From NCBI GenBank assembly GCA_027069645.1, contig JALXEI010000241.1, positions 5,941 to 13,893 on the forward strand: 7,953 bases of DNA, written 5' to 3'. Source of the stretch: Hyphomicrobiales bacterium (lineage in GTDB: Bacteria > Pseudomonadota > Alphaproteobacteria > Rhizobiales > JAKIUO01). Of this stretch, positions 1 through 6,611 are shown piece by piece; positions within the stretch are counted from its first letter, which is position 1, and each line of letters opens with the position of its first letter. The notes beneath the pieces are model-generated. The model was not told the DNA's origin, ran no database searches, and saw only the letters and a list, made by a program, of their open reading frames with translations. The position numbers and the translations under genes were made by a program.

Positions 1-2
1 AA

Positions 3-1193
3 ACGGCAGGTCCTGCGCTGAATCAGGCGTTGAAGGCAGCGGAAGAGCAGCTGGAGAAATTGAAAGCAAAACTTGTCGCATCGAAGAAAGTGTTTGCAAG
101 GACTGGCAAGGCACTGGGGAAACCGCGATTGGCTCTGCGCAAAATCAGGAAAGAGCAGGCGCTTGGACGCCGGGCACTGGCAAAGGCCGAAAGCCGCGCC
201 TCATGGGCATGGAAAATTGTCGAGAAGCGGCGAGACAACCCGAAGTTTGCCGGAAACTGGATGAAAAACGCTGTTGCGCGGGCCGAGGCGCGTGACAGGA
301 TCGTTGCGGAGCGCAAGGAAAAGCTTGAGGAAATCACGACACGTCTTGACGAGGCAACGTCATACTATGATGCTCTATCTGAAGAAAATGGCAGGGCCCG
401 CCGGAAGGTTGCTGCCGATATGGCCAGTGTGCGTGAAGCGCAGAGGCGACTGGACAAGGCAAGACATGATCTGGTCGCGCACAAGAAGGCCATCTTCAAT
501 GCCAAAAAGGCTGTCATCAAGGCAAAGGCGGGTATCCAGGCGGCGCAAAGGCGGGAAAAAATGCCCTTGCGCATTCTGATTACCCCCATACGTGGACGGG
601 AACGTGTGAAGAATGTCCAGAAGCTGTTGTCAGAGCTTGGATACGAGCCGGGAATTGCGGACGGGGTTGTCGGATCCAGAACGCGAATCGCCATCAGGGC
701 ATTTCAGCGAGAGTTAAATCAGAAGGAAACGGGGGTGATAACCGACGGGCTGGTTTCCGATCTTTATGCCCGGGTCGGGCGGGAGCAACAGGCGAGCGCT
801 CATATGTATGTCCGTCAGGGGTTCGTTGATCTGTTTGATGCGCCGGTCGGGATAACCGAGCCGGAAAAACCGATCGGCACACATGTTTATACAGCCATGT
901 ATTTCGACAAGGATGCGACCTCGACAAGCTGGACGGCTTTGACCGTTCGCGCGCCCGGCCGTTTGCGCAGAGGGCAACGCAAGGGGCGCAGGCATCGCAT
1001 GGGACGCAAGGTCAGATCCGCACCGGTTGTGCAAGTGAGCGCCAGAGAAGCACTTGATCGTATCATTATTCCCGGTCCGGTGAGACGGCAGATTTCCCGG
1101 TTGCTGACACCCGGGTCATCAATGGTCATATCCGACAGGGGGATGAGTCATGAAACCGGCAAGGGAACGGATTTCGTTGTATTGACGAAATAG
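3..1193 (+). CDS. C-terminal part of an L,D-transpeptidase-like cell-wall protein with coiled coil and peptidoglycan-binding domain (5' truncated by window edge)
   Basis: The frame is open to the left edge. The first possible start, a TTG at base 30, has no ribosome binding site, so the real start probably lies outside the window. Three parts are visible. Bases about 30-570 encode a long Lys/Arg/Ala/Glu-rich helical segment typical of a coiled coil. Bases about 606-776 encode a PG_binding_1-type domain (VQKLLSELGYEPGIADGVVG, then a TRIAIRAFQ helix), which binds peptidoglycan. Bases about 804-1190 encode a tail with MYVRQGFVDLFDAPV, IGTHVYTAM, ALDRIIIPGPV and the ending LLTPGSSMVISDRGMSHETG. 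From memory, this tail closely matches the C-terminus of rhizobial L,D-transpeptidase (YkuD) family proteins, which make 3-3 peptidoglycan cross-links in the periplasm. The catalytic YkuD domain with its SHGC-type cysteine motif is not in the window; I infer that it lies upstream. If it is absent, the gene would be a non-catalytic wall-binding relative. The gap to the next gene is 10 bases, suggesting an operon. Confidence 0.75.
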   Translation, partial: TAGPALNQALKAAEEQLEKLKAKLVASKKVFARTGKALGKPRLALRKIRKEQALGRRALAKAESRASWAWKIVEKRRDNPKFAGNWMKNAVARAEARDRIVAERKEKLEEITTRLDEATSYYDALSEENGRARRKVAADMASVREAQRRLDKARHDLVAHKKAIFNAKKAVIKAKAGIQAAQRREKMPLRILITPIRGRERVKNVQKLLSELGYEPGIADGVVGSRTRIAIRAFQRELNQKETGVITDGLVSDLYARVGREQQASAHMYVRQGFVDLFDAPVGITEPEKPIGTHVYTAMYFDKDATSTSWTALTVRAPGRLRRGQRKGRRHRMGRKVRSAPVVQVSAREALDRIIIPGPVRRQISRLLTPGSSMVISDRGMSHETGKGTDFVVLTK

Positions 1194-1203
1194 GGGATTT
1201 CAA

Positions 1204-1740
1204 TTGCACATACTGGCCGTCATTGCCACGGGAATTGATCGGGTCAACGAAGTGATCGGGCGGCTTGTTTCGTGGTTGACGGTCTTCGTCGTTCTGAATG
1301 TTTTTACCGTCGTTGTCATGCGATACCTCTTTGGTGTCGGACATGTCTGGATGCAGGAGCTCTATGTCTGGATTCATGCAGGCATATTTCTGCTGGCTGG
1401 CGGTTATACACTTTTGCATGATGGTCACGTCCGTATTGATGTTTTTTACCGCGAGGCCAGCCAAAAATACCGGGCAATGGTCAATCTGCTGGGCTCTCTT
1501 TTCCTTGGACTGCCCTTCATGTGGGGGCTTTTTTTCAAAGCTCTGCCAATGGTACAGCGTTCTTTTGAACGAGGGGAGCGCAGTGCAGAGGCCGGGGGCT
1601 TGCCGGCCCTCTATCTCCTCAAGGCGACGATCATCGTTTTTGCTGTTCTCATGGCGCTGCAACTCGTATCGATGATTGCCAGAAGTCTTCTTGTCCTTGT
1701 CACAGATTCCGCGGGCCGGGACGGGGAGGGGGGCATATGA
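1204..1740 (+). CDS. TRAP transporter small permease subunit (DctQ family)
   Basis: This encodes a 178-residue inner-membrane protein with four hydrophobic segments at about residues 20-41, 52-71, 91-113 and 136-165, the usual DctQ topology and length. The stretch WMQELYVWIHAGIFLLAGGY followed by TLLHDGHVRIDVFY is typical of the small permease of the mannitol/chloroaromatic branch of TRAP carriers (FcbT2-like). The subunit pairs with the large DctM permease to import an organic acid or similar solute using a sodium or proton gradient; the substrate cannot be read from the sequence. I chose the TTG start because AGGGG at 1192-1196 sits seven bases upstream and no better in-frame start lies before the first membrane helix. 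The stop overlaps the start of the next gene by the ATGA motif, implying translational coupling. Confidence 0.9.
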   Translation: MHILAVIATGIDRVNEVIGRLVSWLTVFVVLNVFTVVVMRYLFGVGHVWMQELYVWIHAGIFLLAGGYTLLHDGHVRIDVFYREASQKYRAMVNLLGSLFLGLPFMWGLFFKALPMVQRSFERGERSAEAGGLPALYLLKATIIVFAVLMALQLVSMIARSLLVLVTDSAGRDGEGGI

Positions 1741-3128
1741 GTGGTGAAATGATGGCCGGGCTCATGTTTTTCAGCGCCCTGGTTTTGCTGCTGTTCGGTT
1801 TTCCGGTTGCCCTGACGCTCGGTGGTACAGCCTTTCTGTTTGCTCTTCTTGGAGATCAGACAGGACTGTTTAACGAGGTTATGCTGGGGGTCTATCCCCT
1901 GCGGGTTCTCGGGATCATGAAGGCGGAATCCCTCGTGGCGGTCCCCCTGTTCATTTTTATGGGGGTCATGCTTGAAAAATCGGAAATTGCCGGTGAGCTT
2001 TTGCAGGGCATGGGGCGTCTGTTTGGCAAATTGCGCGGCGGCCTTGGAATGTCGGTTGTATTTGTCGGGGCATTGCTGGCCGCTTCCACCGGAATTGTCG
2101 GGGCCACGGTCGTTACGATGGGGCTGATTTCGCTTCCCGCCATGCAACGCGCTGGTTACAGTCCCTCTCTGGCATCGGGTGTTATTTGTGCTTCGGGAAC
2201 GCTGGGCCAGATCATTCCCCCCTCGATTGTTCTCGTTCTGCTGGGGGATATCATGCAGGGGGTCAACGAGCAGGCGGCGGAATTGAAAGGCGTGCTGGTT
2301 CCCGAGCCTGTGACGGCAATTGATCTGTTTGCCGGTGCCCTGTTCCCCGGTTTGATGCTGGTTTCCCTGTATACGGCATGGGTTGCTGTGCTGGCGTTTA
2401 TTTCACCGTCCAGTTGTCCCGCGCTGGTCCGTAACAGCGGGGGAGATGAAACCGGGGAGGCGAATACCCCGTCCATGATGACGATTGTGATCCCGCCACT
2501 GGGGTTGATTGTTGCGGTACTGGGATCAATTCTTTCAGGTCTGGCAACCCCAACCGAATCGGCATCGGTTGGTGCGGTGGGGGCAAGTTTGCTGGCCCTG
2601 AGGGCTCGAAAACTGTCTCTTGATGTGCTGCGCGATGTTTCGCGTTCAACAACTCAAATTACTTCAATGGTGTTTGTGATCCTTCTTGGCGCATCGATGT
2701 TTTCTCTGGTATTCCGGGGGTTTGGCGGGGATGTCTGGATTGAGCACGCTTTGCAAAACCTGCCCGGTGGTGCGGCGGGGGCGATGGCCGTTGTTATGCT
2801 GGTGGTTTTCCTGCTTGGATTTTTTCTTGATTTTCTGGAAATCATATTCGTTGTCGTGCCCATCGTCGGCCCCGCACTGATCGCAATGGGGTATGACCCG
2901 CTATGGCTTGGTGTGATGATCGCCATCAATTTGCAAACCAGTTTTCTGACGCCGCCATTCGGTTTTTCGCTGTTTTATTTGCGAGGTGTTGCGCCGGACA
3001 GTGTCCGCACCCTGGATATTTACAAGGGCGTTGTGCCTTTTATCTTTATTCAGTTGCTGGCGCTGGGGTTGCTGAGTGTTTTTCCTGGCATCGTGACCTG
3101 GCTTCCCGGGGTCCTCTTCTCAAAATAA
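1737..3128 (+). CDS. TRAP transporter large permease subunit (DctM family)
   Basis: This encodes a 463-residue, very hydrophobic protein of about twelve membrane segments, the transport channel of a TRAP carrier. Family landmarks are visible: LVAVPLFIFMGVMLEKSEIA (residues 67-86), the ASTGIVGATVVTMG stretch (116-129), the GTLGQIIPPS loop (154-163), GLATPTESASVGAVGA (268-283) and INLQTSFLTPPFGFSLFYLRG (397-417). The repeated TPTES- and TPPFGF-type motifs mark the two pseudo-symmetric halves. Residues 225-248 form a short hydrophilic linker between the halves, slightly longer than the minimal family members of about 430 residues. The sequence best fits the mannitol/chloroaromatic (FcbT3-like) branch. 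The ATG overlaps the stop of the small permease gene, and a G-rich ribosome binding site (AGGGGGG) lies just before it. No binding-protein gene follows; the next gene is on the opposite strand. Confidence 0.93.
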   Translation: MSGEMMAGLMFFSALVLLLFGFPVALTLGGTAFLFALLGDQTGLFNEVMLGVYPLRVLGIMKAESLVAVPLFIFMGVMLEKSEIAGELLQGMGRLFGKLRGGLGMSVVFVGALLAASTGIVGATVVTMGLISLPAMQRAGYSPSLASGVICASGTLGQIIPPSIVLVLLGDIMQGVNEQAAELKGVLVPEPVTAIDLFAGALFPGLMLVSLYTAWVAVLAFISPSSCPALVRNSGGDETGEANTPSMMTIVIPPLGLIVAVLGSILSGLATPTESASVGAVGASLLALRARKLSLDVLRDVSRSTTQITSMVFVILLGASMFSLVFRGFGGDVWIEHALQNLPGGAAGAMAVVMLVVFLLGFFLDFLEIIFVVVPIVGPALIAMGYDPLWLGVMIAINLQTSFLTPPFGFSLFYLRGVAPDSVRTLDIYKGVVPFIFIQLLALGLLSVFPGIVTWLPGVLFSK

Positions 3129-3173
3129 ACAGGGAGGGACACCGGTTTCGCTTCCTGTCGCGATCCTGTTTAT
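3125..3173. terminator. possible hairpin between convergent genes
   Basis: The nine-base arms ATAAACAGG (3125-3133) and CCTGTTTAT (3165-3173) are perfectly complementary, separated by 31 bases that contain further partial pairing (CAGGGAGG against CTTCCTG). The hairpin overlaps the stop codon of the DctM-like gene and precedes the end of the convergent lipoprotein gene. It could act as a two-way terminator. The loop is long and there is no clean T run on the plus strand, so the call is weak. Confidence 0.3.
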
Positions 3174-3184
3174 GAGCTTATGAC

Positions 3185-3607
3185 CTAGCCTGCCGTCATA
3201 ATAACACGATAATGCAGCTCGCTTGGTGTTGACTTGATAAACACCACATGCACGCCCGGTGAAACAAGAAGCGTTTGATCCGGCATAAAGACCAGTTCAA
3301 CCGAATCAGGAGATTTGTTTTGCAACCAGCCGACGATGCCGGTGCGCGCTCCCTCGGTTTTCGTCCGGCGAACGACACGATTGATGTGAATACCACCTTT
3401 TTCGTCGACACCCTTGAAGACATAGATGAGCGTATCGCGCCCGTTGTCGGCTTTCGAATAGGCTATTGTTTCTCCGGCGCGAGAAACCCGGTTGTTCGAG
3501 AGGTCACCGACATAGGCCATTTGTGGTGCATGTGATCCGCCGAACAGGGATGAGCACCCGGAGAGCATAAAAATCGACATTAAAATAATGACAAAACGCA
3601 ACCACAT
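3185..3607 (-). CDS. small lipoprotein of unknown function
   Basis: This encodes a 140-residue protein whose first 17 residues form a lipoprotein signal: one Arg, a hydrophobic run (FVIILMSIFM) and the lipobox LSGC, with Cys18 as the predicted lipidated residue. Serines follow the cysteine, and there is no aspartate at +2, which in Gram-negative bacteria generally favours outer-membrane sorting. I recognise no domain in the mature 123 residues. They look mostly beta-strand, alternating hydrophobic and polar residues (TLIYVFKGV, SVELVFMPDQTLLV, VHVVFIKS), and contain the basic patch NRVVRRTKTEG. The frame could start 21 residues earlier, at 3670, but the start at 3607 puts the signal peptide at the N-terminus and has GAGG about seven bases upstream. 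The gene is divergent from cckA and convergent with the TRAP genes, so it is probably transcribed alone. Confidence 0.75.
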   Translation of the reverse strand: MWLRFVIILMSIFMLSGCSSLFGGSHAPQMAYVGDLSNNRVSRAGETIAYSKADNGRDTLIYVFKGVDEKGGIHINRVVRRTKTEGARTGIVGWLQNKSPDSVELVFMPDQTLLVSPGVHVVFIKSTPSELHYRVIMTAG

Positions 3608-3805
3608 GATGAACCTCGCCAAACTGACCCTGAACAATGCAGACGGATATCTGCCGCCAGACTCCCGCATAAAAAACCAACGCTTTATTAATAAACGAAA
3701 AAGGTTGAGAAGCTGTTAATGGTAACATTTCTGTCCGGTTTTCGTGTTGACGCGCCTTGTGATTTTTTGCGGACAAATGGTCGGCGAATCAGCTATGAGG
3801 CTTGA
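3608..3805. other. divergent intergenic region between the lipoprotein gene and cckA
   Basis: These 198 bases must carry the promoter for the lipoprotein gene (minus) and probably that for cckA (plus). The middle is AT-rich and contains a perfect 12-base palindrome, TTTATTAATAAA, at 3684-3695, and the short inverted repeat GTTA-ATGG-TAAC at 3715-3726. A TTGACG hexamer at 3747-3752 could be a -35 element for cckA, but no good -10 lies at the right distance. I see no small gene and no full CtrA site (TTAA-N7-TTAA). Confidence 0.45.
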
Positions 3806-6418
3806 ATGGCTCATTCAGACATACATCAGGCCGGTCTTTTTTCTGTCTTGCAGAAAACGCTGGGAGGAATCGATTTCAGATGGCTCGGCCTCGGCCTTGG
3901 TGCGGTTGTATCAGCGGGACTGGTTTTTGCCCTTCTGGTAGATAGCGATCTGTCGAAAATATTGCTGACGACTGTCATGACCCTGCTTGTCATGTCGGGA
4001 GCGTTGGCCATTGCCGGCCTTGCAGCCGGAGTCATCCGTCTGTCTCCCGAAACAGGCCTTGCTCTTTCAGGTTCCCCTTTATCGGATAAACTTCCCGAAG
4101 GTGTACTGGTTACGGACCAAAATGGTGATGTCGTTTATGCCAATGATGCCTGTAAAGCCCTGATGGCGAACAGGGATGATGGCAGGATTGTCAATATTGA
4201 GGAATTCTTCTCGGGGGAGGTGGCGGCTGCGGAACCGGTATATCGCCTCATGCAGGCGGTCAGGGACGGTCGGGGCTGGCGAGAAGAGTTTCGTGTTGCA
4301 AATACTTGCGGCACGGAAGGTCAACATGGAAGCACGGCCCGCTGGTACCGTATAAGTGTTGCCAGGCATTTGGCGAGGTCAAAAACGGGTGAAAGTGTTT
4401 CGGGTTTTCTCGACAGATTCTACGGGAAAGAAGAGCAAAACCATCCCCTGAACATATGGCAGATTGCCGAAATCACCAGTGAACGCCAGAGGCAGGAAGA
4501 AGCATTTGGCAAATTGCAGGAGATTATCGACTATCTTGATCAGGCACCGGCCGGCTTTTTTTCTGCCGATGACAAGGGGCAAATCGACTATATGAACGCG
4601 ACCCTTGCCGCTTGGCTGGGGCTCGATCTCGCAGATGCCATCGCCTCCCGGCTGACGCTGGAAGACATCATATCCGGGGACGGGGCGGCCCTGTTGTCGC
4701 GGGGCTTTGGAACCACCGGAGGGGAAACAAGGCAGACATTTGATCTGGATTTGATCCGGCAGGACGGGACTTCACTGCCGGTTCGGCTATTGCATCAGTC
4801 GTTTTATGACGAGGTCAGGGGGCAACAGTCGCGGACACTGGTTCTGAACCGCGAGCCCGGTACCGGTCGTGCCGATGATTTGCGTGCTGCCGAAGTGCGA
4901 TTTGCCCGTTTTTATCAGTCCGCCCCCATTGCCATTGCCACGATAGACGAGAAGGGGATGGTAGGGAGCACCAATGTGGCATTTGCCCGGATGTTTGCAA
5001 AGACCCTGGCCGGAGGTGACAGTTCCGGAATCGAGCTTGTTTCCCTGGTCGAGGAAGACAACAGGGAAGAGGTGGCGCTGGCTTTTGAACGTGCTTCTGC
5101 CGGTCAGGTCAAAATCAGCCCCATCAATGTTTCATTTGCCGGAGGTGAAAAGACCGGGCGCCTTTATTTTTCGCCTGCGGGCAGTATTGACCATGAAAGC
5201 GGCAGCGAATTTGGCGGTTCCATTCTCTATGCCATTGACACGACGGACCAGAGGTCGATGGAAATGCAGATGGTGCAGGGGCAGAAAATGCAGGCGGTCG
5301 GCCAGCTTGCAGGCGGAATTGCTCATGATTTCAATAATGTTCTGACTGCAATCATTCTTGGCACGGATGAATTGCTTGGCAGTATTCGGCCTACAGATCC
5401 CGGTTTCAAGGATATCATCAGTATCAAGCAAAATGCCAATCGGGCCGCGTCACTGGTCCGTCAGATACTGGCCTTTTCCCGCCGTCAGACCCTGCGCCCG
5501 GAGGTCCTGAACCTCAATGATGTTGTTTCCAACCTGTCGATCCTGCTCGACCGGTTGCTGAGTGACAATGTCAAACTCAATCTCGAACGCTATCGTGATT
5601 TGTGGCTGGTTAAAGCCGATGTCATCCAGTTTGAACAGGTGATCGTTAATCTGGCCGTAAACGCGCGCGATGCCATGCCCGCAGGCGGAACAGTTACGAT
5701 CACAACGCGCAACATCACCCAGCGCATGTCGGCAGATATTGAAGATCAGGGCATGCAGGTGGGGGAATATGTGCTGATCCAGGTTGCCGATACCGGATCG
5801 GGTATGACGCAGGAGGTGCGTGACAAGGTGTTTGAACCTTTCTTTACCACCAAGGGGGTTGGCAAGGGGACGGGGCTCGGGCTGTCGATGGTTTACGGGA
5901 TTGTCAAGCAAACGGGCGGCTTTATTTATATCGACAGTGAAGTTGGAGAGGGGACAACCTTCCGTATCTATCTGCCGCGCCACGAGGAAGATGCCGGGGA
6001 AACAGCGGAAAAACTGTCATCAGGCGCTGAGGGCGATAAAAAGAACAAACCCGATCTGACAGGTACCGAAACAATTTTGCTGGTTGAGGACGAAGAGGCT
6101 GTTCGCGGTTTTTCCGCGCGTGCCCTGCGCAAGCGTGGCTATGAAGTATTTGAGGCCGGTACCGGTGTTCAGGCACTTGAAATCATGAACGAGGTTGACG
6201 GACGTATTGATCTGGTCGTGTCGGATGTCATGATGCCCGAGATGGATGGTCCGACAATGGCGCGGGAAATGCGCGCGACCAAACCGGATCTGAAAATCAT
6301 TTTCGTATCAGGATTCGCACGCGAGGTTCTCGATGAAGATGATGATTTTGTTTTCATGGCCAAACCCTATGGATTGAAGGATCTGGCGGCCCGGGTGAAG
6401 GAAGTTCTCGCCAACTAG
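3806..6418 (+). CDS. cckA: hybrid sensor histidine kinase CckA (cell-cycle phosphorelay)
   Basis: This encodes an 870-residue inner-membrane hybrid kinase. In Alphaproteobacteria, CckA feeds phosphate through its own receiver to ChpT and then to CtrA and CpdR, controlling cell cycle, motility and development. Two membrane helices lie at about residues 26-46 and 52-77. Three PAS-like sensor regions follow at about 94-190, 240-350 and 365-480. The H-box GGIAHDFNN has the phospho-accepting His507. The ATP-binding parts are the N-box NLAVNARDAM (615-624), the G1 box DTGSGM (from Asp662), the F-box FEPFFTTK (676-683) and the G2 box GKGTGLGLS (686-694). The receiver (about 757-868) has the acidic cluster Glu761/Asp762/Glu763, the phospho-accepting Asp807 in SDVMMPEMDG, Ser835 and Lys853. 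The stretch IKQNANRAASLVRQILAFSR is a CckA signature. All kinase and phosphatase residues I can check are intact. The protein is longer than the roughly 690-residue Caulobacter form, mainly in the sensor part. GAGG five bases before the ATG supports the start. Confidence 0.95.
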   Translation: MAHSDIHQAGLFSVLQKTLGGIDFRWLGLGLGAVVSAGLVFALLVDSDLSKILLTTVMTLLVMSGALAIAGLAAGVIRLSPETGLALSGSPLSDKLPEGVLVTDQNGDVVYANDACKALMANRDDGRIVNIEEFFSGEVAAAEPVYRLMQAVRDGRGWREEFRVANTCGTEGQHGSTARWYRISVARHLARSKTGESVSGFLDRFYGKEEQNHPLNIWQIAEITSERQRQEEAFGKLQEIIDYLDQAPAGFFSADDKGQIDYMNATLAAWLGLDLADAIASRLTLEDIISGDGAALLSRGFGTTGGETRQTFDLDLIRQDGTSLPVRLLHQSFYDEVRGQQSRTLVLNREPGTGRADDLRAAEVRFARFYQSAPIAIATIDEKGMVGSTNVAFARMFAKTLAGGDSSGIELVSLVEEDNREEVALAFERASAGQVKISPINVSFAGGEKTGRLYFSPAGSIDHESGSEFGGSILYAIDTTDQRSMEMQMVQGQKMQAVGQLAGGIAHDFNNVLTAIILGTDELLGSIRPTDPGFKDIISIKQNANRAASLVRQILAFSRRQTLRPEVLNLNDVVSNLSILLDRLLSDNVKLNLERYRDLWLVKADVIQFEQVIVNLAVNARDAMPAGGTVTITTRNITQRMSADIEDQGMQVGEYVLIQVADTGSGMTQEVRDKVFEPFFTTKGVGKGTGLGLSMVYGIVKQTGGFIYIDSEVGEGTTFRIYLPRHEEDAGETAEKLSSGAEGDKKNKPDLTGTETILLVEDEEAVRGFSARALRKRGYEVFEAGTGVQALEIMNEVDGRIDLVVSDVMMPEMDGPTMAREMRATKPDLKIIFVSGFAREVLDEDDDFVFMAKPYGLKDLAARVKEVLAN

Positions 6419-6493
6419 ACGAACTGCGACTAGGGTTGTCTTGTGAAGATATGGTATTGTGGCTTTCGTCGTGGTTTTTTGGGCGCGCACAAG

Positions 6494-6562
6494 TTGGATT
6501 TTCTGATAAATTCACGATATGTTCCAAATTGGCTTGCTGATATGGAACAAATGTGGTACATA
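6494..6562 (+). promoter_or_regulatory. candidate recA promoter region
   Basis: Two sigma-70-like pairs can be read. One is TTGCTG (6534-6539), 17 bases, TACATA (6557-6562), which would start transcription about 40 bases before the recA start codon. The other is TTGGAT (6494-6499), 18 bases, TATGTT (6518-6523). Both are only half matches to consensus. The first is preferred because the candidate LexA operator lies across its spacer and -10, the arrangement expected for repression. Confidence 0.35.
6545..6559. promoter_or_regulatory. candidate LexA operator (SOS box) of recA
   Basis: The site reads GAAC, seven bases (AAATGTG), GTAC. The alphaproteobacterial SOS box is GTTC-N7-GTTC, or GAAC-N7-GAAC on the other strand; this site matches seven of the eight defined bases. 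It lies 52 bases upstream of the recA start codon, where an operator is expected. It also overlaps a wider inverted repeat, GTTCCA (6521-6526) and TGGAAC (6543-6548). LexA binding is inferred, not shown. Confidence 0.5.
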
Positions 6563-6611
6563 TGAGCGATATCGTTCTGTCTGTCACATCGTGAATGAAG
6601 GAGAAATCGTC

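Noticed and set aside
1126..1662. A 178-codon minus-strand frame opposite the DctQ-like gene
   Set aside because: It is fully antisense to a clear membrane-protein gene, has no recognisable domain, and has the composition expected of a shadow frame.
1611..2147. A 178-codon minus-strand frame opposite the DctM-like gene
   Set aside because: Its Gln/His/Pro-rich translation is typical of the complement of hydrophobic codons; no motif or ribosome site supports it.
3608..3670. A longer start for the lipoprotein at 3670
   Set aside because: It would bury the signal peptide behind 21 residues that include several charges; the start at 3607 gives a standard lipoprotein signal.
3688..3726. A CtrA binding site upstream of cckA
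   Set aside because: TTAA occurs at 3688-3691 and 3716-3719, but not with the seven-base spacing of the CtrA motif, and flanking bases do not match.
5450..5983. A 177-codon minus-strand frame inside cckA
   Set aside because: It lies opposite the conserved kinase core, whose codons constrain the sequence; no independent support.
6519..6611. An N-terminal extension of RecA starting at 6519
   Set aside because: The extra residues do not resemble RecA, and the start would fall within the likely promoter and operator; 6612 has a better ribosome binding site.
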